From the NCBI GenBank assembly GCA_023634235.1, contig JAMKCF010000004.1:5621202-5685201 (forward strand): a DNA stretch of 64,000 bases, read 5' to 3'. The position numbers were made by a program, and so were the translations under genes. Source of the stretch: Pisaster brevispinus (lineage: Eukaryota > Echinodermata > Asteroidea > Forcipulatida > Asteriidae). This document shows positions 44,969 through 56,900 of this stretch, one piece after another. How positions within the stretch are numbered: position 1 is the stretch's first letter; each line of letters opens with the position of its first letter. Below the pieces are notes generated by a model. It was given only the letters and a program-made list of their open reading frames with translations. It was not told the DNA's origin and did not search any database.

Positions 44969-47900
44969 GTAATCTTTCGTTCTTGTGTTTTATGTTTTCG
45001 AGGGGCTAAGAACTAAAAAGGTTGAGAGAATTTGACAATAACTGCCCCGTCTCAATGGTCTCAAAGCCCACAGAAACCCGGTGCTTGGAGAGCTAGTCTG
45101 GGTACTGTTTAGCATCAAGCATGGGGAGAACATTACAATAACTGATTATTGACGCACCCGACAATCTGCCACATTTATTATTAAAGATGCTAGGACCGTT
45201 TTTTGGCCGATTTGACCCGAACATTTAGTTTAAAAATTTAAATAGCTATTTAATAGAACGAGGAAGTTACAAGCTTTCATTTAAAGAACCGTATTGCACG
45301 AAAATCTCCGCCAATAGACTGTGCAAGTCTCGTGCGTATTCGAACATTGGGATCCGTTAAAGCGCGTGAGTTTGTTTCTTTAACGCGTTAAAGCAATGTA
45401 CGTGGGACCACAGTGGTCTCAAAAATGTTCGAATACGCGCGAGACTTGCACGGTCTATAGACTGTTCAAGTCTCGCGCGCATTCGAACTTCCGTGACCAT
45501 TATGGTCCCAACCAAAATAAATGTCATGGTCATAAACTACATTAAACTATAATAGTTTACGAAACAAAATCTTGCTCATCACGAGGCAACTTTTACAGGC
45601 AACTTGGAGGCAACCAACTGTATGGTACAGGACCACTTTGGTAGCACAGGAGTAATTTTTCAAACAATGTCTTACGATCCCCAAGAAAAATATATATACA
45701 TTGAATTGTGAATGTCTTTTCTTCATGGAGATTGCCTGGAACTGGTTGCCTGTAGATTGCCTCGTGTGGCATGACCCTTACGTGATGAGCAAGATTTTGT
45801 TTCGTCAATTCTTATAGTTTAGGCCTAATGTAGTTTATGACCATGAAAATTATATAGCCTATGCTGTTGGGAATGTAATACTAAGTGACAAAAAAATCAT
45901 GAAAGTAAAATCAATTCACCAATATTACGAAGAAAACCCGAGAATTAAACTTGACCCCAGCTTCCGGTCACTGCAAAAAATTGCACTGCTCACCTCCCGA
46001 TCACAAAACTTATGTAAACGCTTGTTTTGGATGCGCGGTGATAATCGCCAGGGATGCTGTAATTCAGCCCCGCTACCATGGGCAGCGCGCCGTATCGGTA
46101 CCACAGACATATAATACCTATAGACGGACAGCAGGGGGCGCTAAACTGAAATTTTGGACTTTCTCAAACTATGGGCGGAAGTGAAGACGCGTCAACACTT
46201 TTTGTACACGTTTAGGCATAGCCGCGAGGCAGTGGTCCCGTTTTCATGGACTTTTTCTGAATTTACAGGAGATATTGACGCGATGATGGATTGTAAATTA
46301 AGTGATGGAATTTAAGGAAATTCTTGTAATAACTGGAGTCGTCAAAAACTTTTGCTGATTTGGGGGAGGAAATCGTAAAAATTTGTAAACAAAATTATTA
46401 TACATATAGCCTAGGCCAAGGCCTACAGGACTGTCACTTTCTACACGTTTGTGTCGTTTTCATTGTGAAAATCTAGTTTTTACCTTGAAATTTAAGAAAC
46501 CACACTTCATGAACATTCACAGCCGTTTACAATGTTGGGCGTTGAGGTTTAACCGTATAAAACGTCGTTTCTATAACTTCATTTTCGGGAAATAACCCCT
46601 GGACTTGCTCTATAACACAACGTTGTGCACACTTCGGCCCGCCTTGCATGCATGCCTTCGGCACGTTTTGCGTACGCTCGCGTGGAATGCGCTTCAAACA
46701 ATCGCGTATATCAGTAGCACATGAATCTATAGGCGGTACGCGTCATCAGCGTCCGCGCAAAACACGCACCGACGCGCACTTTGGCCGGAAAGTGTTTGGC
46801 GAACGAATTTTTGTTGATACGAAGAATAATTCCATCTACTTTTATCGATTTGGAGAAAGTTCAGTAAAAAGAGGAGAAACGGCAAACAACTAACGTGAGA
46901 AAAGGTATCTAGTTGTTGATTAAACATTGTTTCCAAGTCTGTTGGTGATTTTTTCACCCTTAAAACACACATTTTCTATCATCATCCACCCGCTCGCCAA
47001 TTGCTTTACACGTGTTTTTGCTTGCGTTTTCGCGGATTTTGCCCATAGTTTGGGTATGGTCGGGTACTTTCAAAATTACGGTATCCAGACGTTGATTTCC
47101 ATAGGTGCTGTCGGTCTATAGGTATTATATTATGAGGCGCCAAGTGTAAATTTATTATTTAACGCAATTATTTACAAATAAATCATTATATAATATATAA
47201 TTCATTATTTGACCATTATCTTAATTTTATTTACAAATAATCCAGTTTGCACCACACAATTATATGTATATAATTGTATGAACGCGTTCATTTTATGTAT
47301 ATAATCTTACACACCATTTCATTATTTACAAATAATGTTGACGGGTAGTTTTTTATATGTAAATAAATAATTTCGCTATTGCAATTATATATATATAATT
47401 GTTGGACGACTTTCATTATGTACATATAATTTTGTGGATCATTATACTTTTATATAAATAATGATGACTGACAAATTTATATGTAAATAATTAGTTTTGC
47501 ACCATGCACTTATATGTATATAAATGCTTGGCAGCTTTCATTATATACATATAATTTTGTGGATCATTAGACTTATATATAAATAATGACGACTGGCACT
47601 ATTTATATGTAAATAATCAGTTTTGTACACTGTACTTATATATATATAATTGCTGGTCAGCTTTCATTATATACATATAATTTTTGTGGATCACTTTACT
47701 TACTGTGACTGACAAATTTTATTTGTAAATAATGGTTTTTGCACGACACAATTATATATATATATAATGGAAACTGTTTTTACAACTACGTGAACGAGGC
47801 TATGATATACTAAATAATGACTGCGCGTCGCTTTCATTATATATAAATAATCGTGTTGTATGTAAATTGAGTGTTTAGCCACGCCCAGTAGTCTGAATAT

Positions 47901-50900
47901 TCCAGTCATAACATCCGGCGGCGCGCGGGCGGGGGCTCGTCGCTAGGTCGAAGTCAGTCTGGTCCTTTTTGTGATCTGCACATTTTGGAGAAAAACATGT
48001 GTATGTAGCTAAACCGAACGTAGTTGCGATGATCGTAACCCTCTATCCTCCCGACGGTCGGGAGGATGGAGGGTTACGATCATCGCAACTAAACCGAACG
48101 CAGGTGATGGACACTAGGCCGGCCAGCCGCGAATAAACTAGTCTGACATTTTGAAGAAAATCACACCATATAAAATGGGAGTGATTAGGCCCTAATTAGT
48201 TGTCCTAATTAGCTGCAACGGAATATTTAGCCGTATTATAACATGGTTTTTATGATTAAATACCAAAACTTAAATTTTTGTAATTAATGTGAGGTACATT
48301 TTGTTTTATAGCGACTTTCTTCGTTATTTTCATAGTAAAGTTACCATTCAAAATGACGAAACATATACCATTTCAAATGAGGATAATTAGGCACTAATTA
48401 GTGGGCCTAATCAGATGTAACGGAATATTTAGATGCATTATCACATGGTCTTTATGATTAAACACTAAAACCTGGCCGCCCTCGTGAATATGCGGCTGGA
48501 ATTTCTGGCCGTAAATTGGGAATTCGCGGCTGGCATTCGCGGCTGGTATTCGCGGCTAGCTTCAGCTTGGTCAGTACTCACACTCTTAAAAAGACCGCGG
48601 TCTAGTGTCCATCACCTGCGTTCGGTTAAGCTACATACACATGTTTTTCTCCAAAATGTGCAGATCACAAAAAGGACCAGACTGACTTCGACCTAGCGAC
48701 GAGCCCCCGCCCGCGTGCCGCCGGATGTTTTGACTGGAATATTCAGACTACTGGGCGTGGCTAAACACTCAATTTACATACAACACGATTATTTATATAT
48801 AATGAAAGCGACACGCAGTCATTATTTAGTATATCATAGCCTCGTTCACGTAGTTGTAAAAACAGTTTCCATTATATATATATAATTGTGTCGTGCAAAA
48901 ACCATTATTTACAAATAAAATTTGTCAGTCACAGTAAGTAAAGTGATCCACAAAAATTATATGTACATAATGAAAGCTGCCAAGCATTTATATACATATA
49001 AGTGCATGGTGCAAAACTAATTATTTACATATAAATTTGTCAGTCATCATTGTTTATATATAAGTATAATGATCCACAAAATTATATGTATATAATGAAA
49101 GTCGTCCAACAATTATATATATATAATTGCAATTGCGAAATTATTTATTTACATATAAAAAACTACCCGTCAACATTATTTGTAAATAATGAAATGGTGT
49201 GTAAGATTATATGCATAAAATGAACATATAATTGTGTGGTGCAAACTGGATTATTTGTAAATAAAATTTAAATAATGGTCAAATAATGAATTATATATTA
49301 TATAATGATTTATTTGTAAATAATTGCGTTAAATAATAAATTTACACTTGGCGCCTCATATTATATGTCTGTGATCGGTACCTCTCGTCACTAACCCCTG
49401 ATAGGGATGCACTGAAAAACAGCGCTGATTGGCTCCCAAGGGTGACTACTTTGCGTGCACGCTTGTTAACAACTTTCGAGCGCAGGTTATGGCGCTTGTA
49501 GGACGCTTATTTAGTACGCGCATGTGAAAATGCAAGTACTTTGACGCGATTCCATTTCAAATGTCACCCCTAAACTGCATACAGTTAGGGTCATGTCACA
49601 CGAGGCAATTTACAGGCAACCAGTTCCAGGCAATCTCCAAGAAGAAAAGGCCTTCACATTTCAATGTTCATTTGGGGATCATAAGACATTGTTTGAAAAA
49701 TGACTCATGTGCTACCAAAAAGGTCCTGTACCATGGCACTACACTTGGTTGCCTCCAAGTTGCCTGGAAAAGTTGCCTCGTGTGACAAGGCCCTTAGACT
49801 TATCGAAAATCAAAGAAGAATGACAGAGGACCAGTTTTTTTAATTTTACTTAATGCCTCTTTTACGGGTTACCATACTTGAGCGCGCGAGTTATTGTTAG
49901 AATGGATCGGCCTCAGGCCTAATGAACCAATTCCAGGGGTTATGATCGAGCAAGGCATGCTGGGAAAACATGGCGCGGAGAGATCGATCACCCCTCAGCC
50001 CCAGCCTCGCTACCATGGGCAGCGCGCCGTATCGATACCTCTCGTCACTAACCCCTGGTGGTAGGGAAACACTGAAAAACAACGCTGATTGGCTCCCAAT
50101 GGTGACTACTTTGCATACACGCTTGTTAAAAAATTTCGAGCGCATGTATGGCGCTTGTAGGACGCTTAGTACGCGCGTGTGAAAATGCAAGTATTTTGAC
50201 GCGATTCCATTTCAAATGAATCATGTTTTTACATGGTCACCCTTAACTGCATACAGTTAGACTATCACAAAATCAAAGAAGAATGACAGAGGACCAGTTG
50301 CTTTTTGACTTGATGCCTCTTTTACGGGTTACCGTACTTGAGCGCGCGCGTAGAACGAATCGGCCCAGGCCTAATTAAAATGTGCTAGATTCTAGCACAT
50401 TTTAATGAACCAATTCCAGGGGTTATGATCGAGCAAGGCATGCTGGGAAAAAATGGCACGGCGAGATCGATCGCCCCTGGGAACGAGGATGCCCTCAGCC
50501 CAGCCTCGCTACCATGGGCAGCGCGCCGTATCGATACCTCTCGTCGCTAAACCCCTGGGAGGGAAACACTGAAAATCAATGCTGATTGGCTAACTAAAAT
50601 GTACTGCTTTGCGTCAAACTTGTTAAAACATTCGAGCGCTTGTAGGGCGCTTGTCGGGCGCTTAGTACGCGCGTGTAAAAATGCACGTGTTTTGACGCAA
50701 TACATTTCACCCTAAACTGCATACAGCAGTTAGACATATCACAAGATCAAAGAAGAATGAGAGGGGACCAGTTGATCTTTGACTTGATGCCGGTGTCCCA
50801 GGGATTTCTGTCCGCCGGAGATTCGGTCCCCCATATGGGAAATTAACAAGGGCTGACAGAGGATGATTCAAAAGAGGGCGCTATCAGAAGAAGTTTGCCG

Positions 50901-53900
50901 TATGGTTTGTACACAGTTTGCCGTATGGGGGACCGAATCTCCGGGGGGACAGAATTTCCTGCCACACCGGCCTCGCTACCATGGGCAGCGCGCCGTATCG
51001 ATACCTCTCGTCACTAACACCTGGTAGGGATGCATTGAAAAACAACGCTGATTGGCTCCAAAGGGGGATTACTTTGCGTGCACGCTTGTTAAAACTTTCG
51101 AGCGCATGTATGGCGCTTGTTGGACGCTTAGTACGCGCGTGTGAAAATGCAAGTATTTATACGCGATTCCATTTCAAATGAATCATGTTTTTACATGGTC
51201 ACCCTTAACTGCATACAGTTAGACTATCACAAAATCAAAGAAGAATGACAGAGGACCAGTTGCTTTTTGACTTGATGCCTCTTTTACGGGTTACCATACT
51301 TGAGCGCGCGCGTAGAATGGATCGGCCCAGGCCTAATTAAAATGTGCTAGATTCTAGCACATTTTAATGAACCAATAGACCATGCAAGTCTCGCGCGTAT
51401 TCGAACATTTTTGGGACCACTGTGGTCCCACCTACATTGCTTTAACGCGTGAAAGAAATAAACTCACGCGCTTTAACGGATCCCAATGTTCGAATACGCG
51501 CGAGACTTGCACAGTCTATTCCAGGGGTTATGATCGAGCAAGGCATGCTGGGAAAAATGGCGCGGCGAGATCGATCACCCCTGGGAACGAGGATGTGACT
51601 AAACACAAGAGACAGAGCGCCAAGGTGCATCCGCTGTCGAATACGCTGAGACGCATGCGGCACGTGCTCCTCTCAGTCTAGCTACTGCTCCTTGGCGGCT
51701 GGGCAAAAGAACAAATCACGAAATGGCTCGTCTTTTATAGCTTTTGGCGTGCGTGAATATCTCAAGGCTAGCTTGCGTCTCAAATGCCAATTGCTCTTTT
51801 CTGATTGGTCAGCAAGAACAAATGTGATTCCTAAAATCCTAATCATAATAATCCTTTAACCACTTTCGGCGCAGGTTAATTAAACTTGTATAAGTCCTTT
51901 CACTTAAGTTATTCTAGTTATTTTAACATAGCCGCTACTAAAAGAATAAACAACTGTTGGCATTAATTCCTTTCATTAAAATACATGTTGATTCGGATAT
52001 CAATTTCTCATCTTTCCCAAAGTCTTATAGATAAAGGTCATGAACTAAACCCAGGTGTTTTATTAAGATAAAGTGTGTTTACTGGAAATTAATCACAATT
52101 TGTATTTTCGTTACATTCTCCCCAACTTAAAACGGAAATGCGTCCTCGCATTTAATTAGATTGGATCCTGATGTTTTTGTTTTTGTTTGTTTGTTTAGTT
52201 TTTAAATAACATTTATCAAACCTGACCAATTCTTAGATTAGAATGCATCATTAAATCATTGGTAATTTTCAATAATTCAAACTAGACATGTGACTTTGCG
52301 GGGAAGTCTCACATTCTTAAAGTTTTAATCCCATTAATTATGTACATTTGACTGTGTCAGGCAGTCTCACATTCAAAGTTTTAATCCCACATGTACATTT
52401 GACTGTGTCAGGCAGTCTCACATTCAAAGTTTTAATCATATGTACATTTGACTGTGTCAGGCAGTCTCACATTCAAAGTTTTAATCCCACATGTACATTT
52501 GACTGTGTCAGGCAGTCTCACATTCAAAGTTTTAATCATATGTACATTTGACTGTGCCAGGCAGTCTCACATTCAAAGTTTTAATCCCACATGTACATTT
52601 TTGACTGTGTCAGGCAGTCTCACATTCAAAGTTTTAATCATATGTACATTTGACTGAGCCAGGCAGTCTCACATTCAAAGTTTTAATCATATAAATATGT
52701 ACATTTGACTGAGCCAGGCAGTCTCACATTCAAAGTTTTAATCATATGTACATTTGACTGAGCCAGGCAGTCTCACATTCAAAGTTTTAATCATATATGT
52801 ACATTTGACTGAGGCAGGCAGTCTCACATTCAAAGTTTTAATCATTATGTACATTTGACTGTGCCAGGCAGTCTCACATTCTTAAAGTATTAACCATATG
52901 TACACAGCGGCGTAGCCAGGACTTTTTCGGTGTGGGGGGGGGGCATTGCTTTTAGGTGGGGGTCCCAGGGGGAATGGGTTTGTCAGTGGTGGGGGTCATG
53001 CTTTTGGAAGGGGACGCTGCAGGGGGCCACAATCGTTCTTGGCATTTTGTTTAGCCAGACATGTCTATTCAGCATTAATGATCAGCATTATGCCTAGCCC
53101 CGGGCCCCTCTCTATTTTGTGTTTATAACAACTCAACAAGACCAACTTTTCATTTCCGCCGCTGTATTCTATCAGTGGTCTTTGTTCTCCCAAAAATGGC
53201 CTGATGCCGGTTCACAGTGAAGAAATGTCATCAAATTCAAACGTAAATTTGACGGTAGAACTAATTGCCAAGTCACCTTCTCTCCTAAGGCTGACTCCCA
53301 TTTTCGGTACAGCACACCATGACGCACTTGCAAACGCTCCCATTGCGTCCAATATGATTTTATTACTTTGCCCTCTGGAGAAATCTCTCCCCAGCCTGGT
53401 CGCACTTCTCTTGATTCCTTCCATCGGAGCACCGGTCCGATGTCTTCATCATTAAGTTGCGACTCCCTCAAGTCATTGGCTGTCCTTCTAAGGGACCTTG
53501 TCAAAACTAATCCCGGACAGCCATCGGACGGCACCGGTCCAGGACCAGGTTTCTCGTCCCATGTTGAATTCCCTTGTAGTGATTACTTCATCGGATGGGC
53601 CATGGGATGAGTTCACAGTGACTGGCCTTCACCAGAGATGGTTTGTTTACAAACCACAGGGTCTTTAGATCGCTATCTACTGGAAAACCAGCAGGGGGTC
53701 TCCTAAGGGCAGGTTTTCGGTTTCACGGTTAGGCCTCAATGACCCTGAGTATTTTCTAAAGACAAATATCATAGATGATCATTTGATGCTTACATTCCAT
53801 TTGTTTAATTATTAACTGTTAACCTAAAAATTTAAGAATGGAGGAAGGGAACACAAGCAACGGTTTACAAGAACTTGGCTAGTAACTTTGTCTATTTCAA

Positions 53901-56900
53901 AAAACAATGGGTTAAAAACTCCACCACACTATAGTGACCTCCGAACGGTCAGACCAGACTCCTCCAAACTGCAAACCACAAGTTTGTTTATATTAGTGTT
54001 TAATCAGCCAGTGAAACCGCAGAGCACTCTGTGGGGTGCCTTGGGTACTGTGCATCGGACGGGAGGATACTGTTCAGCGTGTGAAACATCACCTCATTGG
54101 AACTCCTATCCGATGGCCCGTCCAACAAAAATTTGACATGGGATGAACCTTGTCCGATGGTCTGTCCAGGATTAATTTTGACAAGACCCCTAAGGTCACC
54201 TGACCTCCAGCCCTCTTCAGACTTCTCTTCTGGGGTCTCATCCCCGGCCTCAATCACAAAACAATATGCCAGTGGTATACTTTGTACTTCTGCGTCATTG
54301 GAAACTTTGATATGATGATGTACTTTATCATTCTTGTTGTTTGAGTCACTGTCATCGAGTTCACCATCATCGACTTTGGAAACTTGAATATGATGACGTA
54401 CTTCATCCCCATTGTTGACCCCAACTTCACCAATTTTATTTACATCGGTGTGATGGTTCGTTTTACCACCATTGTTGAGTGTCTCTATGACATCCTGACT
54501 TCACTCTCATCAGTTTCGGGGTAGCTTTCAGGAAGGCGACGCGCTTCATCACCACATGCTTGATGATTTGTCGTTGTCTCCTTATTTCCTTTGTAGATTG
54601 TCATGATGCCATGGTGTTCTTTGTCAGCGATGGTATTTTGTCTGGGTGTGATGGCGAAGCCCCCCAAAACGAAGCCGAAGCCTGAAGCCGAAGCCGGTCG
54701 TTTTGAAAAAGGCCATCAATTGGTGTTTGCCAAGCAAGAGTGTATGTACGCATGCGTCAATGTAATTAGCATATTTTACGGGAAGGGTATATTCCAGGGG
54801 TTTTGAGCGTAGAGCTATATAAAAGAACATGAGCGAGCAAGGCGTGCTGGGAAAAATGGCGCGGCGAGATCGATCATCACTGGGAACGAGGTTGTCTGTA
54901 AAGATTCTAGCCCCGCTGAGAGCAGACATAAATAATTTGATTACCATATGAGACATGGCTTAGGCCCTATACTCGTGAATAAAGTGAATGAACTTGCCGA
55001 AACCGTTTGACGTATCTTTGTTTCATACCATTCTTGACAGATCCATACCGGTTTACAGCACTCCATCATCTGGCCTCTCATGCCGAGCTGTCTACCTCTG
55101 GATGAGGTCACCGTGGCTCAGAAACTCCAGGAAGCCGGCTACTCCACTCACTTGGTCGGCAAGTGGCATCTTGGACTCTACAAGAGGGCTTGCTGGCCAA
55201 CCCGCCGGGGATTCGACACTTTCTTCGGTATGGTGAATAATTAAAGTCGTTTCGAAGATACCAACGAAACACCCAAACGTACAGTTTTATCTAGTATGAC
55301 AGCATTTCACAGGGGAATATTTCATAGACCAATTGGTTCTCAAATGAAGAAAAAACAGTAAGCTTTCAGACTGAAACTAAACCTTGATGGTACGTTACCC
55401 TTACCAATCTTGTACTGTACCTTTAACACTAGACTGCTGATGGCAGGTGGCGAAAGTATTAATTCTGTTGCGTGTACTTGATGGAGTATACAATTGATTC
55501 TTTCCAGTTTTTTTCTTCATAATTCCAACCTCCAAAGTTTTGCCTTGTCATAATTACCGTGTAATCCAAAAGAAAGTAATAGAGGGTCGGATGTTACTTT
55601 AGGAGAGGCCTACAGATCATTGTGGTCACCTTTATCACTATCATTGCCGCTACCACTATCAGGCAATCCCATCTATAGACCATGTATCCTTGTGGGCCAT
55701 AGCCTTTCAGGCAGGCAAGACGCTGCACTGGTCATACGGAAAATGTGACATTCTGTGTCCTAATTTAAACATCAATTCAAGAGCTAATAAAGGTAAAAGT
55801 TGAGCATGTTTAGAGATGTGCCCCCTTTCTCCATATCGAAAATTGATAAACACCAGACAGTACAATCTTTATAACAAAATAGCCTAATATAAGATTAAAA
55901 GCTGTCTTCCATTGCGCTGTGTACAAACCATCCAGGCTCTGTGGCTCGTTTGTAAACATGTGATGTCACAGGTTGGGCTGTCTCAACACTCTAAGAGGTG
56001 CTGCATTTGTAACGATATATAACTAGCAAACTTGCCTGTAAATCTCTTTTGTTGGCTCTTTGAGAAGTGGCGGTGTGACCTCGAAATTTCGAACAGTTTA
56101 CTCTGCTTGTATTCTTGTAACACTCAAGTGGGAACGGTTCCAGCTATAGCTGGAATGTTTCTATAGTTGGGAAGGAACAATAGCACTGAACAAGTTTTCA
56201 CCTTGTGTACTGGGATTCCACGTGATTATTGAATTTGGTGGCGGCGGCGGTGGTGGTGGTGGGGGGGGGGGGGAGCAGAATTAAGTTGGTTGGATTAACA
56301 TGTTATGATTTAGTCGCATAACGCAAGATGGACGATGTAGAGGTCAGTTTTAACCTATCCCATCAAAGACACCGCGATTATTTTTTTCCCCAGAGGTTTG
56401 TGACCGTTGTTTAATTCATTGCAGGATTGTTACTAGGAAGTGGGGATCACCTTACGCATCAACGGTTCGACGATATTGACTTTCGCGATCAGGAGGAATT
56501 AGCCAGGAATTACACGGGAATTTACTCCACACATCTTTTCGCAGAACGCGCTCAGAGGATAATTCGGCGACAGGATCCAAATAAGGTCAGGAGAGTTTCG
56601 TTGTGTGTTTATAATATGTATGTACGGAGCTTTTAAAGGGACATGCGTGAAAATAACTTTGGAAAAAAATTTACGTGCGAACGAAAAATATTTGCGTGCG
56701 AACGCAGATTGTTTTCGTTCGCACGCAAATTTTTTTTTCGTTCGCACGCAAATTGTTTTCCGTTCGCACGTAAATTTTATTTGTTCGCACGCAAATATTT
56801 TTCGTTCGCACGTAAATTGTTTTCGTTCGCACGTAAATTTTTTTCCAAAGTTTTTTTTCACGCATGTCCCTTTAAAAGCTCCGTATGTATGTCTTTTTGA

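Larger units (their letters stand above)
49367..51600. repeat. Tandem array of roughly 480-550-bp units
   Basis: Units begin near 49367, 49918, 50404 and 50970, with a partial one at 51370-51600. Shared blocks: CCAGGGGTTATGATCGAGCA, GCTACCATGGGCAGCGCGCC, TCTCGTCACTAACCCCTGG, AACGCTGATTGGCTCC, CGAGCGCATGTATGGCGCTT, GACAGAGGACCAGTTG. Differences between units are due largely to MITE insertions. An outlying remnant lies at 54795-54895. Confidence 0.75.
44969..55040 (+). other. Intron 1 of arylsulfatase paralogue 2 (10 kb, repeat-filled)
   Basis: Contents in order: MITE 45316-45456, fold-back 45518-45862, empty-site region 46030-46140, fold-back element 47131-49360, tandem array 49367-51600 with inserted MITEs, minisatellite 52330-52900, gypsy fragment 53172-53534, array remnant 54795-54895. 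45865-46030 and 46145-47120 hold a locally CpG-rich patch (46620-46800) but no gene. 51610-52320 and 53540-54790 show nothing recognisable apart from short degenerate frames. Confidence 0.65.

Noticed and set aside
52348..52657. Repeated Thr/Val/Ser-rich frames
   Set aside because: These are the 48-bp minisatellite read in two frames.
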